From: Ewingella americana ATCC 33852
Lineage (GTDB): Bacteria; Pseudomonadota; Gammaproteobacteria; Enterobacterales; Enterobacteriaceae
Reading direction: 5' to 3'
Length of the DNA stretch: 64,000 nucleotides
Assembly: GCF_000735345.1 (NCBI RefSeq)
Contig: NZ_JMPJ01000038.1
Location: forward strand, 62,001 to 126,000
Shown: piece by piece, positions 1-8,911 of the stretch
Numbering within the stretch: position 1 is the stretch's first letter
Layout of the letters: each line of letters starts with the position of its first letter
Program-made: the position numbers and the translations under genes
Notes under the pieces: generated by a model
Database searches by the model: none
Told to the model about the DNA's origin: nothing
Seen by the model: only the letters and a program-made list of their open reading frames with translations

Positions 1-450
1 TTCTTTGAAAGCGAAGACGGCAGCGTTCACATCGTGTCTTCCAAAGAGTTCCCGGTCTCCACCACCATGACCGGCGTGATTGAAATTATGAAGCCGGGCG
101 CGGTGCGCGAACTGCACTGGCACCCGAACGCCAATGAGTGGCAATACTACATCTCTGGCAAAGGCCGCATGACCGTCTTCGGCTCACACGGCCACGCGCA
201 AACCGAAGAGTTTGTCGCTACCGACGTCGGCTATGTGCCACAGGGCTTTGGTCACTATATCGAAAACACCGGCGACGAAGACCTGAAAGTGCTGGTGGTG
301 CTGGATAACGGCATCTATCAGGACATTTCCCTGTCAGACTGGCTGGCGAAAACCCCGTCTTACGTGCTGGCACAGAACTTCGACACCACCGAAGAAGAGT
401 GGAACTCACGCCCAGCGGAGAAGTTGGTTATCTCCAAAGGCGCGAAATAA
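1..450 (+). CDS. Oxalate decarboxylase-type bicupin, C-terminal part (5' end outside window)
   Basis: The frame is open from base 1, so the gene begins upstream and only its last 149 codons are seen. What is visible is the second cupin barrel of an oxalate decarboxylase-like bicupin: the motif RELHWHPNANEWQYY supplies two metal-binding His and a Glu, and GFGHYIEN supplies the last His of the Mn site. In this family oxalate is converted to formate and CO2, usually in the cytosol. The N-terminal cupin, which carries the catalytic lid in characterised enzymes, cannot be checked. A hairpin terminator follows 23 bases after the stop, so this is the last gene of its transcript. The family call is firm; the substrate is inferred. 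Confidence 0.85.
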   Translation, partial: FFESEDGSVHIVSSKEFPVSTTMTGVIEIMKPGAVRELHWHPNANEWQYYISGKGRMTVFGSHGHAQTEEFVATDVGYVPQGFGHYIENTGDEDLKVLVVLDNGIYQDISLSDWLAKTPSYVLAQNFDTTEEEWNSRPAEKLVISKGAK

Positions 451-472
451 CCCGCCCGACTTGTCATCCTCC

Positions 473-499
473 ACTGCCGCCTCGTGCGGCAGTTTTTTT
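473..499 (+). terminator. Rho-independent terminator after the bicupin gene
   Basis: An 8-bp perfect stem (ACTGCCGC / GCGGCAGT) with a 5-base loop is followed by seven T. It ends the bicupin transcript and separates it from the convergent LysR gene. Confidence 0.85.
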
Positions 500-509
500 A
501 TACAACAGT

Positions 510-1430
510 TTATAAATTTGGAAGATGCCAAGGCACGCCGTCGGCCCAACGCTCTACCAGCAAATCAATAAACCCGCGAATGCGCGGCGAGAGGTGCTGC
601 TTGCTCGGGTAGAGCAGACGGATAGGCTCCGGCTCCATATTAAAGGCCCCCAGCACGGGCACCAGCCGGCCCGTTTTAATGTCTTCGGCAGTCAGATACG
701 TCGGCATATTAATAACGCCGAAGCCCGCCAGCGCTGACTCGCGCATCGCCTCTGCGCTATCAATATTCAGCCTTCCGGGGCAGTCAAAACTGTAAATTCC
801 TTCCGGCGTTTTAAACTTCCAGTCGCGGCGACGCATCACGCCCGCCAGAAACAGATTATCGTGGTTGAACAGATCTTCTGGTCGCTGCGGAATGCCTTTG
901 CGTTGCAGATACTCCGGCGAGGCGCAGGTCACCACCTGTTGCCAGCCAATGGTGCGCGATAGCAGCCGCGAGTCGTCGCGCTCATCACCAATGCGAATGG
1001 CGATGTCGAAACCCTCCTCGACAATATCGACATAACGGTCGGAGAAGGAGACATCCGCCTGAAGCTCGGGCCACTGGCGCAGGTATTCGCCGACCAGCGG
1101 CAGAATGTGGCGCTGACCAAACGACTGCGAGGCGGTGAGCTTCAGCCTACCGGTCGGCACCACCCGGCGCAGCGCCATCGTGCTGTCCACTTCCTCCAGA
1201 TCTTCTAAAATCTGCCGACAGCGCTCATACATAATCCGCCCTTCGTCGGTCAGGCTCAGGCTACGGGTGGTGCGATTCAACAGCCGCACGCCGAGCCGGG
1301 TTTCTAAACGCACGATACTCTTGCCGACGGCCGAACGGGTCAGCCCCAGAGTGACCGCCGCGCGGGTATAGCTTCCTGCTCTGACCGCGGCCACAAAGGC
1401 GGCGATGTCATTGATACTGTTCAGCTCCAC
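510..1430 (-). CDS. LysR-family transcriptional regulator
   Basis: A 306-aa protein of normal LysR length. Residues about 5-64 form the winged helix-turn-helix (AAVTLGLTRSAVGKSI, then LGVRLLNRTTRSLSLT), followed by a substrate-binding domain of the CrgA/PA2206 type. The start is GTG, chosen because a GGAGA ribosome site lies five bases before it. The gene is divergent from the esterase at 1555 across 124 bases holding an inverted repeat, so it probably controls that esterase and itself; its effector is unknown. Confidence 0.9.
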   Translation of the reverse strand: MELNSINDIAAFVAAVRAGSYTRAAVTLGLTRSAVGKSIVRLETRLGVRLLNRTTRSLSLTDEGRIMYERCRQILEDLEEVDSTMALRRVVPTGRLKLTASQSFGQRHILPLVGEYLRQWPELQADVSFSDRYVDIVEEGFDIAIRIGDERDDSRLLSRTIGWQQVVTCASPEYLQRKGIPQRPEDLFNHDNLFLAGVMRRRDWKFKTPEGIYSFDCPGRLNIDSAEAMRESALAGFGVINMPTYLTAEDIKTGRLVPVLGAFNMEPEPIRLLYPSKQHLSPRIRGFIDLLVERWADGVPWHLPNL

Positions 1431-1464
1431 GCTGTTCTCCCAGCCGCGATTTGTGGCTATTTAC

Positions 1465-1492
1465 TTCCCCCAAGTGGGGAAACACATTCCCC
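1465..1492. promoter_or_regulatory. Candidate operator between LysR gene and esterase
   Basis: TTCCCC-CAAGT-GGGGAA is a perfect 6-bp inverted repeat (1465-1481), and a third ATTCCCC half-site follows at 1486. Its position in the divergent gap fits a LysR recognition site with activation half-sites. Assignment to the neighbouring regulator is inference. Confidence 0.5.
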
Positions 1493-1554
1493 AATGTTTT
1501 CTATAGCATTCTCTTCTGTCGTGAATCAACGCAAATCATAGAAGAGGAAAGGTC

Positions 1555-2484
1555 ATGCTGAATCAAAAAACTCAGGCCGCGCTGGCGGAAAGTAACCAGA
1601 TTTTATCGGCGCTGGGGCCAGTGCTTAGGGGCGACAACTCGGCGTCGGATATCCATCAGGTGCGCGCGGCTTATAACGCCATGCAGGCCAAACAGCCTCA
1701 CCCCGAGGATGTCAGTCTGACGTCGGTGGACATGGGTGGCGTGCCGGGCTTGCTCATCACGCCGGACGAGCTGAAAACTGACGCTGTGGTGATGTATATC
1801 CACGGCGGCGGATATCTGGTCGGCTCGCCAGAAGGCTACGCGGGGATTGGTGGCAACTATGCCAAGCTGGTGGGCGCGAGGGTCTATCTGCCGGATTACC
1901 GGCTGGCGCCTGAACACCCATTCCCTGCGCCAATTCATGATGTGCTTCGCGCTTATGAATGGCTGCTAGAGCAGGGCATTGCGGGGAAAAGCATCGTGCT
2001 GGCCGGGGAGTCAGCGGGCGGCGCGATGGTGGTCAGCGTGATGGTGGCGGCACGCAACAAGGGGCTGGCGCTACCTGCCGGAGGCGTGGCGATCTCCCCG
2101 TGGGCTAACCTTGAACACACCGGCGCGTCGATGTTCAACCGCGATGGCTATGACCCAGCCTGTAGCCGTGAAAGCCTGAACCTGCTGGCGCGCAGCTTCT
2201 TGGGAGACGCCTTGCCAAACCATCCGATGGCGTCGCCGGTTTTTGCCGACGTTACCGAGTTGCCGCCAATCATGATTCAAATTGGTGAAAACGAAGTGAT
2301 GCTCAGTGACGCCATGCGTTTGGCGACGCACCTTGGCGACCATCGGGTGCGCGTCACGCTGGAGGTGTGGCCCGGCATGTTCCACGCCTGGCATTTTTAC
2401 GCCACCATTTTGCCGGAAGCGATGCAGGCGATGACCAACTCTGCCCGCTTTATTGAGCAAGTGTTGCAAGGCGACGCGCACTAA
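1555..2484 (+). CDS. Alpha/beta hydrolase, HSL-type esterase
   Basis: A 309-aa soluble hydrolase of the hormone-sensitive-lipase family (Aes-like). The oxyanion-hole motif HGGG is at residues 83-86 and the nucleophile elbow GESAGG places the catalytic Ser at 153. An Asp near 246 (ENEVMLSDA) and the His of MFHAWHFY complete a plausible triad. Such enzymes cleave short-chain acyl esters in the cytoplasm. AGAGGAAA precedes the ATG. The divergent LysR gene is the likely regulator. No signal peptide is visible. The substrate cannot be read from sequence. Confidence 0.9.
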   Translation: MLNQKTQAALAESNQILSALGPVLRGDNSASDIHQVRAAYNAMQAKQPHPEDVSLTSVDMGGVPGLLITPDELKTDAVVMYIHGGGYLVGSPEGYAGIGGNYAKLVGARVYLPDYRLAPEHPFPAPIHDVLRAYEWLLEQGIAGKSIVLAGESAGGAMVVSVMVAARNKGLALPAGGVAISPWANLEHTGASMFNRDGYDPACSRESLNLLARSFLGDALPNHPMASPVFADVTELPPIMIQIGENEVMLSDAMRLATHLGDHRVRVTLEVWPGMFHAWHFYATILPEAMQAMTNSARFIEQVLQGDAH

Positions 2485-2495
2485 GTCTCCCGCCC

Positions 2496-2522
2496 AACCA
2501 GTCAGCCTCGCTGGCTGGTTTC
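2496..2522. terminator. Hairpin between convergent esterase and DUF2461 genes
   Basis: AACCAGTCAGC-CTC-GCTGGCTGGTT forms an 11-bp stem with one wobble pair, in the short gap between two convergent genes. The T-run is weak, so it may be a shared, partly Rho-dependent end. Confidence 0.55.
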
Positions 2523-3222
2523 ACTCATCAAACTGCATCTGATTCTTCTTCATGCCTTCAATCTTCATCAACATGTCGTACAGCGGCGCCAGCTTGTGGA
2601 AGTCCTGACTGAGCTGACTTGCTAACTTACCGGAGAACAGCGGCTCCATATCCTGATGATGGCTAATCAGCGCGAAGGACTTTTTGTTGTACCAGGTGGC
2701 GATTTCGGCAGGCTGATCCTTCACCAGCGGGCGTTTGTAGCTGTCACCTTCCACCGTGAAATGCGACGGAATGCGGCGCGCCAGCTTGAGGAACTCCTCG
2801 GGTTTTTGATTCAACTGCTGGCGGAACAGGTCCATGGTGACGCGCGTCGCGCTGTAGTAGCCCAGCCCGTAGCGCCACCAGTCAGGCCCCAGCTCGAAGA
2901 AGTAAGTCGGGGCGTCGGTCCAGTTCTTGCGCGAACGCTTAAACGACAGCCACATATTGCTGCGGTAAATCGACTTATCGTTGGAGAAGCGCGTGTCGCG
3001 GTGCATTCTCGACAGGGTTTTACCAATCGACGGGCGCACTTCAAACAGTTCGTCAATCACCAGCATATCTTGACTTAGGTCCGACACCAGATGGCGAAAC
3101 GGGCTGAGCACGTTCTCTTGATATACCTCGCGATGCTCTTCAAACCACTCTTTATTGTTGTTCTGGCTGAGTTGCAGCAGGAAGGTCAAACCCTGCTGGT
3201 TGAAACCGGAAAACGCGCCCAT
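2521..3222 (-). CDS. DUF2461 family protein
   Basis: A 233-aa protein of the DUF2461 (TIGR02453) family. The N-terminal signature FLLQLSQNNNKEWFEEHR and the central RMHRDTRFSNDKS and DWWRYGLG segments are the parts I recognise. No membrane segment or signal peptide is seen. Its biochemical role is not established to my knowledge. It is monocistronic, convergent with the esterase, and back-to-back with a DMT-family exporter at 3447. Confidence 0.85.
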   Translation of the reverse strand: MGAFSGFNQQGLTFLLQLSQNNNKEWFEEHREVYQENVLSPFRHLVSDLSQDMLVIDELFEVRPSIGKTLSRMHRDTRFSNDKSIYRSNMWLSFKRSRKNWTDAPTYFFELGPDWWRYGLGYYSATRVTMDLFRQQLNQKPEEFLKLARRIPSHFTVEGDSYKRPLVKDQPAEIATWYNKKSFALISHHQDMEPLFSGKLASQLSQDFHKLAPLYDMLMKIEGMKKNQMQFDE

Positions 3223-3446
3223 GATCGTCCCTCGTGGTTAACTGTCGCCGCCTGTGCGTTTACACAGGCTGTTTATACACCCAGTATTGCCGAAGACAGC
3301 GGCAGATTAAAGCAGCAATCAAAAGTGTCTCCCTATTATTTGTGCAAAGTGTGTCTATATTTGTGGCGCACGCCGTGCAAAATGGTGGCCGGAGCAGTTC
3401 ACTCACCTTTTAAAATTTTAATAATAATCAGCGGGGCAGTCTGGGA

Positions 3447-4364
3447 ATGGGTAGTCAAACGGCAGAAGTAGGGCGTCGTGGCGGGGCTGAGGGCGCAGAA
3501 GGAAAACGCGCAACGCAGGGCTGGATTAATGGTTTCTTGGGCATGGTGATTTTTAGTGGATCGCTGCCCGCCACGCGGGTGGCGGTGCTGGAGTTCGATC
3601 CGCTGTTTTTAACCGCCGTGCGCGCCCTGATCGCCGGGCTGTTGGGGGCCGCTATGCTGCTGATGACGGCGCAAAAACGCCCGCAGAAGCAGGACATTAT
3701 CCCGCTGATTCTGGTGGCACTCGGCGTGGTGATTGGCTTCCCGCTGCTTACCGCGCTGGCCTTGCAACACACTACCTCGGCGCACTCGCTGGTGTATATC
3801 GGCCTGCTGCCATTGGCGACCGCCTGCTTTGGCGTGTTGCGCGGCGGCGAGCGTCCTCGCCCGGCATTTTGGGCTTTTTCAGTGCTGGGAAGCCTGTTGG
3901 TGGCGGCCTTTGCGCTCAGCCAAGGCTCGGGCAGTTCGTGGCTGGGTGACCTGTTTATGCTAGCAGCCGTGGTGCTTTGCGGGCTGGGCTATGCTGAAGG
4001 CGCGGTCCTGACGCGCAAGCTGGGCGGCTGGCAAGTTATTTGCTGGGCGCTGGTTATTTCGCTGCCGGTGGCCTTCGCGCTGGCGTGGTACGCCGCCCCG
4101 GCAAGCTGGCCGGTCGCCAGCCCGCAGGCGTGGGCTTCCCTCGGCTATGTGTCGATTTTCAGCATGCTAATTGGCTTTATCTTCTGGTATCGGGGCCTGT
4201 CGATGGGGGGCATCGCCGCTGTCGGCCAGCTCCAGCTGCTGCAGCCTTTCTTCGGGCTGGCGCTGGCAGGATGGTTGCTGCAAGAGACCATTCAACCCTC
4301 AATGATCGCCGTCATGGCCGGGGTTCTGGCCTGCGTGTTTGGCGCCAAGCGCTTCTCGCGTTAA
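3447..4364 (+). CDS. EamA/DMT-family inner-membrane transporter
   Basis: A 305-aa protein with about ten hydrophobic segments in two EamA repeats, typical of drug/metabolite exporters of the RhtA/YedA group. The first 25 residues are charged and glycine-rich with no homology I recognise; the first membrane segment starts near residue 28. The ATG at 3447 has only a poor ribosome site (CTGGGA, too close), so the start is uncertain. The exported compound is unknown. A strong terminator follows 10 bases after the stop. Confidence 0.85.
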   Translation: MGSQTAEVGRRGGAEGAEGKRATQGWINGFLGMVIFSGSLPATRVAVLEFDPLFLTAVRALIAGLLGAAMLLMTAQKRPQKQDIIPLILVALGVVIGFPLLTALALQHTTSAHSLVYIGLLPLATACFGVLRGGERPRPAFWAFSVLGSLLVAAFALSQGSGSSWLGDLFMLAAVVLCGLGYAEGAVLTRKLGGWQVICWALVISLPVAFALAWYAAPASWPVASPQAWASLGYVSIFSMLIGFIFWYRGLSMGGIAAVGQLQLLQPFFGLALAGWLLQETIQPSMIAVMAGVLACVFGAKRFSR

Positions 4365-4374
4365 GCCTTTCACA

Positions 4375-4405
4375 CGCCATGACGCAGCTGTCGTCATGGC
4401 GTTTT
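4375..4405 (+). terminator. Terminator after the DMT transporter
   Basis: A 10-bp perfect stem CGCCATGACG / CGTCATGGCG with a 7-base loop and TTTT. It sits between the convergent transporter and tautomerase genes and could act on both strands. Confidence 0.85.
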
Positions 4406-4422
4406 CACGGCTTATTCTTCTG

Positions 4423-4806
4423 TTACTCGGCGTATTGCGCTATGCCGTTGCCGAACGACCAGTTCTCTTTCTTCACTTCAACCAGACTGATAAACACGTC
4501 GCCTTTCGGGATGCTTAACTGCTGCGCAAGCTGGTCGGCAATGGTCTTATACAGCGCCTTTTTCTGATCGACAGTTCGGCCTTCATTGAGGGTGATTTGA
4601 ATGATCACCGTCTGGTCCGTGCGCTGAATGCCCAGATATTCCGGGTCATAGACGAAGTGGTCTCGCGCGTGCTCGTTCAAAATTTGGAAGTTGTCCTTGT
4701 CCGGCACATTAATGGCGGTGCGCATCGCCTGATAGATTATCTTGCCAATTTTCCCGATATAGCTGCTATCGGAGTTTTTGATGATATCAACGCGTACGAT
4801 CGGCAT
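4423..4806 (-). CDS. Tautomerase-family protein
   Basis: A 127-aa protein starting MPIVRV, so Pro2 becomes the N-terminal catalytic Pro after Met removal, as in the 4-oxalocrotonate tautomerase superfamily. The later motif NEGRTVDQKKALYKTIADQL is typical of the longer, about 130-residue group. A second 127-aa member lies at 56419-56802. Members tautomerise or dehalogenate small keto/enol acids. A TetR gene is divergent at 4983 and probably represses it. The substrate is unknown. Confidence 0.85.
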   Translation of the reverse strand: MPIVRVDIIKNSDSSYIGKIGKIIYQAMRTAINVPDKDNFQILNEHARDHFVYDPEYLGIQRTDQTVIIQITLNEGRTVDQKKALYKTIADQLAQQLSIPKGDVFISLVEVKKENWSFGNGIAQYAE

Positions 4807-4938
4807 GGTCAGTCTCCAGTTTTATAGGGGAAGGGTTAAATGCTGTACTGCTTGAAAAATAAATTACGACTATACTTTATTTTTGGCAAGGGATATTTAA
4901 TCCAGCATCAGCCGTAGAGCAATGGCGCAAATTGTAAT

Positions 4939-4952
4939 ATGATAAATATCAT
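4939..4952. promoter_or_regulatory. Candidate TetR operator
   Basis: ATGATA-AA-TATCAT is a perfect 6-bp-arm inverted repeat in the gap between tautomerase and TetR genes, 31 bases before the regulator's ATG. Size and place fit a TetR-family operator, but the pairing is inferred. Confidence 0.45.
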
Positions 4953-4982
4953 CTATTGCCAAGTTTAGCAGGAGTCTGTCCT

Positions 4983-5564
4983 ATGCCACGGGTATCTAAA
5001 GCCGAAACCGAGCGCAACCGCGCGCTGATCGAGGAAGTGTCATCAAGACTGTTTCGCGAGCAGGGGCTGAAAGTCAGCGTCGCAGACGTGATGTCCGCCG
5101 CCGGGCTGACTCACGGCGGCTTTTACGGTCATTTCAAATCCAAAGATGAGCTGATCGCCATTGCCTGCGCCAACGCTTTCGACACGGCAGTACACAACTG
5201 GCAAGACGAAGCGGCGTCCGGCGAGACGTTGGCCGAAAAACAGAAGGCGCTGGTGGAGCACTATCTCTCATCTTCAAATATCAAGAACATGGGCGATGGC
5301 TGCCCGCTGGCTTCGCTGGCGAGCGACGTAGCGCGAGAAGATGAAGATAAGCCGGTGCGCGAGGCGTTCCATCAGGGCACTGAGAAGCTGGTAGAGATTT
5401 TTGCCGCCGGGGAGAGCAACCACGCGAAGGCGCTGGCGGCGGTATCGACCATGGTCGGCGCGCTGATCCTAGCCCGCGCTAACAGCGGCTACTCGGTGGC
5501 GGATGATTTTATCTCTGTGGCGAAAGCGCAGCTCTTGGCGGAGATTAAAAACGCCGAGTCCTAG
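4983..5564 (+). CDS. TetR-family transcriptional regulator
   Basis: A 193-aa TetR-type repressor. The helix-turn-helix is near residues 30-52 (SVADVMSAAGLTHGGFYGHF), the pattern of the YxaF/LmrA-like subgroup. The start at 4983 is preferred over an in-frame ATG at 4956 because AGGAG lies eight bases upstream of it and the shorter form begins like its relatives (MPRVSKAETERNR). It is divergent from the tautomerase gene and probably regulates it together with itself. The ligand is unknown. Confidence 0.88.
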   Translation: MPRVSKAETERNRALIEEVSSRLFREQGLKVSVADVMSAAGLTHGGFYGHFKSKDELIAIACANAFDTAVHNWQDEAASGETLAEKQKALVEHYLSSSNIKNMGDGCPLASLASDVAREDEDKPVREAFHQGTEKLVEIFAAGESNHAKALAAVSTMVGALILARANSGYSVADDFISVAKAQLLAEIKNAES

Positions 5565-5740
5565 AATTTAGCTGCCACCTAAGCTGCGAAAGTTTTGGTG
5601 GTAGCCCAGACAGGGTTCGCAGTACCGGCAAACAAGGATACCAGCCAACCCGAAGGTTGCTCTGCCTGAGCCACCTGTCTCAAAACGCTATAAGGCGCGG
5701 GCTGTTCTTATGGTCAGGCTCCGCGCCTTAGCTTTAGCCT
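5565..5740. other. Intergenic stretch with a long hairpin
   Basis: No coding sequence is seen. The part at 5691-5730 holds a perfect 10-bp stem (TAAGGCGCGG / CCGCGCCTTA) with a 20-base loop and no T-run, between the convergent TetR and sfsB genes. It may end both transcripts or be a processed RNA structure. Confidence 0.4.
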
Positions 5741-6001
5741 TTATTTACAGCGCGGGGCGCGAAATGTTCGCTGGAGCGGCGTTTTGGTGTTGGCGTCAAA
5801 ATAGCGGCTGGGCCAGATAGTGGCAGGGTTCACGCCAATTGCCTGACTGATCAGCATTTCCCCTTTCGGCCACGGGCGCGATAGCGCGTTTGCCAGCGTG
5901 GAGGAACTCAGCCCCGCGCCACGGGACACGGCGGCGAGAGTAGTGCCTTTCTTGCGCAGCGCGGCAATGATATCTGCCTGATGCCAGTCTTGTTTATTCA
6001 T
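5741..6001 (-). CDS. sfsB: SfsB/Nlp, Ner-like DNA-binding regulator
   Basis: An 86-aa helix-turn-helix protein of the Ner/Nlp family. WHQADIIAALRKKGTTLAAV and GLSSSTLANALSRPWPKGEM match E. coli SfsB (Nlp) nearly word for word, including the IWPSRYFD tail. SfsB was named for stimulating maltose utilisation genes; its direct targets are poorly known. Although Ner is a phage Mu regulator, nothing else phage-like lies here. The gene stands alone with 268 bases of upstream sequence. Confidence 0.9.
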   Translation of the reverse strand: MNKQDWHQADIIAALRKKGTTLAAVSRGAGLSSSTLANALSRPWPKGEMLISQAIGVNPATIWPSRYFDANTKTPLQRTFRAPRCK

Positions 6002-6269
6002 GATTTGCCACTCCTTGCAGTTGAAAAGCCAAGGCGAGGAAGGGCAAAAAGGTCGAGCTGTGAGGGAGTGTCATATGTGTTTCCTTATTAGGTTTATGCA
6101 GTATCCCCTTCAGAATTTTAGGTTCTCACTCCCAGCTGCGGATTTTGCCGCAGCAAGGCAACTATAGTTAAGTCAGAAGCCTTAACCAAGCGGCTAAGTT
6201 CTATTCTGCGGCACGCTTTCCAAGAAAAATTCCTGTATTGCAATGAGTTACATTGACCCCATGAATGGG

Positions 6270-7136
6270 TTAGCCCGCCAGCTGATTCAGTTTATCCATC
6301 GCGTCTTGCGGAATATCCAGCTGGGCGGCGGCGAGGTTGTGTTGCAAATGGCTCACCGACGAGGTGCCGGGGATCAGCAAAATGTTCGGCGAACGGCGCA
6401 ACAGCCAAGCCAACGCCACTTGGATGGTTGAGGCATTCAGCTCATCCGCCACCTGCTGCAAACCCGCTGACTGCAAGGGATTGAAGCCGCCGAGCGGGAA
6501 GAACGGCACGTAGGCGATGCCTTGCTCTGCCAGTTCGTCAATCAGTGCGTCGTCCTTGCGATGAGCCAAATTGTACATATTCTGCACGCAGACAATCGGC
6601 GCGATACTGCGCGCTTCGGCGACCTGATTCGCGGTGACATTACTCACCCCAATGTGGCGTATTAGCCCCTGATGCTGTAGCTCGGCCAGCGCGTTCAGCT
6701 GCTCTTCTATCAAGCCTTCCGTGGGTTGGTGAGCATTAAACATAATGCGCAGGTTAACCACGTCGAGCACGTCCAGTTGCAGATTGCGCAAGTTATCATG
6801 CACCGCCGAGGTCAGTTCCTGCGCCGAATAGGCCGCCAGCCATGAGCCGTCGCTGCCACGCTTCGCGCCCACTTTGGTGACAATCGTCAGGTCACTGGAA
6901 TAAGGATGAAGCGCCTCGCGCACCAGCTGATTGGTGATGTGCGGGCCGTAAAAGTCACTGGTATCAAGGTGATTTACCCCAGATGCCACCGCCTCGCGCA
7001 GCACGGCCAGCGCCGCCTGTTTATCTTTTGGCGGGCCGAACACGCCCGGACCGGCGAGCTGCATAGTGCCATAGCCGAGACGTTTTACACTGCGCGTGCC
7101 AAGGTTGAATGTGCCGCTTTTATCGATGCTTGTCAT
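6270..7136 (-). CDS. pdxI: Aldo-keto reductase, PdxI (YdbC)-type pyridoxal reductase
   Basis: A 288-aa aldo-keto reductase closely matching E. coli YdbC/PdxI (RLGYGTMQLAGPGVFGPP, HLDTSDFYGPHITNQLVREA, IPGTSSVSHLQ). PdxI interconverts pyridoxal and pyridoxine with NADP(H) in B6 salvage. The Asp, Tyr and Lys of the AKR active site are present; the usual catalytic His position reads Asn (VVNLR), as I recall for YdbC too. I place the start at 7136 (MTSIDKSG) because an upstream in-frame start at 7187 would run into the divergent TetR gene. Control by that TetR is plausible. Confidence 0.85.
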   Translation of the reverse strand: MTSIDKSGTFNLGTRSVKRLGYGTMQLAGPGVFGPPKDKQAALAVLREAVASGVNHLDTSDFYGPHITNQLVREALHPYSSDLTIVTKVGAKRGSDGSWLAAYSAQELTSAVHDNLRNLQLDVLDVVNLRIMFNAHQPTEGLIEEQLNALAELQHQGLIRHIGVSNVTANQVAEARSIAPIVCVQNMYNLAHRKDDALIDELAEQGIAYVPFFPLGGFNPLQSAGLQQVADELNASTIQVALAWLLRRSPNILLIPGTSSVSHLQHNLAAAQLDIPQDAMDKLNQLAG

Positions 7137-7178
7137 AGTTGTCTTCTTGCTTTCGCTGAGTAAGGGAAGTACAAGTAT

Positions 7179-7847
7179 ATGAATCATCCTTCAGGTTTAG
7201 AATTCGCATTTATGAACACACCTCCTAAGACGCTCAAGCCCCGTAAATCGCCAGTTCAGGCCCGATCGGCTGCCACGGTTGCGGCTTTACATACGGCAAC
7301 CATTCAGGTTTTGACCCAAGAAGGGCTTGCGCGATGCAACACGACGCGGGTTGCCGAGCGCGCGGGCATCTCGGTAGGCAGCGTCTACCAGTATTACCCC
7401 AACCGCGATGCGCTTTTGGCGACGGTGCTGGCTTATCATCTGGAGAGGGTGGCGACGGCGGTTGAAGAGGTGTGCGCCGCCTGTCAGGGCCAGCCGGTGG
7501 ATGTCATGGCGGCAAGGCTGGTGAAGGAGTTTTTAGCGGCAAAACTGCACGACACCGAGGAATCAAAGGCGCTGTATCGCGTGGCGGCCGAGCGCGACGG
7601 CGCGCGCGTGGTGGCTATTGTGCATCGGCGGATGTCGGCGGCGGTTTCAACCATGCTGGTGAGTGCGCCCGACGCCCAGTTTAAAGACCCGGATGTCACG
7701 GCGGCCATTGCCCTCGGCGCGCTGGCAGGCCCGGTGCGCGCCTTGTTGGAGGGGCTTTCCTCTCCCGAGTTCGACCAGCATCTGCCCGAGCAGCTGACTC
7801 TGCTGCTACAGGGTTATTTTCGGCGCGGCGGGGGCGATTCAGCCTGA
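7179..7847 (+). CDS. TetR-family transcriptional regulator
   Basis: A 222-aa TetR-type protein. The DNA-binding domain runs from about residue 27 to 75, with VAERAGISVGSVYQYYPNRDALL as the recognition part, and the C-terminal half is helical and ligand-binding. The ATG at 7179 has AAGGGA 11 bases upstream; an internal ATG at 7212 is a possible alternative. It is divergent from pdxI, and its last nine bases overlap the 3' end of the opposing LysR gene. The ligand is unknown. Confidence 0.85.
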   Translation: MNHPSGLEFAFMNTPPKTLKPRKSPVQARSAATVAALHTATIQVLTQEGLARCNTTRVAERAGISVGSVYQYYPNRDALLATVLAYHLERVATAVEEVCAACQGQPVDVMAARLVKEFLAAKLHDTEESKALYRVAAERDGARVVAIVHRRMSAAVSTMLVSAPDAQFKDPDVTAAIALGALAGPVRALLEGLSSPEFDQHLPEQLTLLLQGYFRRGGGDSA

Positions 7848-8783
7848 CTTTTCTGCCAACTCCTGAGGGCTGAGCACGTAGTCCGGCGCATCCAGCAGCC
7901 TTTCAATAGTCAGGTCGATAAAGGCCCGAACCCTTGATGGCTGGGCCGCGCGGCTGCCGTAATAGACGTGAACACTCATATGGTCGGTGACGTGCTGGGT
8001 GAGCAGCGGCACCAGCCGTCCGGCGCGGATTGGCGCGGCCGCCGACAGACCGGAGAGCAGGCCAATCACGTGGCCTGAGAGCACCGCCTGAGTCTCGAGC
8101 TGTGCGTCGTTGCTCGACAGCGCCGGGCGCACGTCAACTGAAGTCACTTCGCCATCCACTTTTAGCAGCCAAGGCAGCACGCGCTCCGAGCCGGGGTGGC
8201 GAAAGGTGCTGCAACGGTGCGCGGCCAATTGCTCGATATTCTGCGGCGCGCCGTGGCGGGCGAGATAAGCCGGAGAGGCGCAGACAATTAGCTGCATGGC
8301 GAACAGGCGGCGAACCGAGACACCGTCTTCCGGCGGCTGACCAATACGAAAGCCGACGTCGGTGCGATCTTCCACCCAACTGCCAATGCGATCGTCGAGT
8401 TTGATGTCCGGCTCGACGTCGGGATGGCGTCCGCAGAACTCGTCGAGCAGCGGCCAAAGTACCGGCAAAAACGAATACTTTGGCGCGACAATGCGCAGCG
8501 GGCCCGCAATCGCGTCTTTCACATTACGCACCCGATCCCCGGCTCGCTCCAATGCCGCCAACGCGGGCTGGGCAGCATCAAGAAACTGCTGGCCTTCGGT
8601 GGTCAGCGCCAGACTGCGGGTGGTGCGATGCAGCAGGCGCACACCGAGCCGCTGCTCAAGGCCCGCCAGCGCCTGACTCGCCGCCTGTGGGCTGACTCCC
8701 TGAGCCGCTGCGGCTCGGCGAATACTGCCCAGTTCGATGGCTTTGATAAAGGTTTCGATGGCGCGCAGGTCGCTAACAGGCAT
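7839..8783 (-). CDS. LysR-family transcriptional regulator
   Basis: A 314-aa LysR protein. The N-terminal winged helix includes IRRAAAAQGVSPQAASQALAGL and LGVRLLHRTTRSLALT; the rest is a CrgA-like substrate-binding domain. A strong GGAGAGGAA site precedes its ATG. It is divergent from the SDR gene at 8912, the probable target, and overlaps the convergent TetR gene by nine bases. Confidence 0.9.
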   Translation of the reverse strand: MPVSDLRAIETFIKAIELGSIRRAAAAQGVSPQAASQALAGLEQRLGVRLLHRTTRSLALTTEGQQFLDAAQPALAALERAGDRVRNVKDAIAGPLRIVAPKYSFLPVLWPLLDEFCGRHPDVEPDIKLDDRIGSWVEDRTDVGFRIGQPPEDGVSVRRLFAMQLIVCASPAYLARHGAPQNIEQLAAHRCSTFRHPGSERVLPWLLKVDGEVTSVDVRPALSSNDAQLETQAVLSGHVIGLLSGLSAAAPIRAGRLVPLLTQHVTDHMSVHVYYGSRAAQPSRVRAFIDLTIERLLDAPDYVLSPQELAEKSG

Positions 8784-8911
8784 GGCAATTCCTCTCCTAA
8801 TAGAGCGTCGAGTATCAACCTCTACTTGTTACTGAGTCAATAATTGGCCTACTAGTGGCTTGCTACTCTTTTACCTAACATCGGCTCTGACATCATTTTT
8901 CGGAGCTTGCT

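Noticed and set aside
3091-3471. 126-codon frame running from the DUF2461 gene into the gap before the DMT transporter
   Set aside because: Half is antisense to DUF2461, and there is no ribosome site or recognisable sequence in the rest.
5741-6001. Prophage marker (Ner-like repressor)
   Set aside because: The sequence matches chromosomal SfsB/Nlp and no other phage genes are near.
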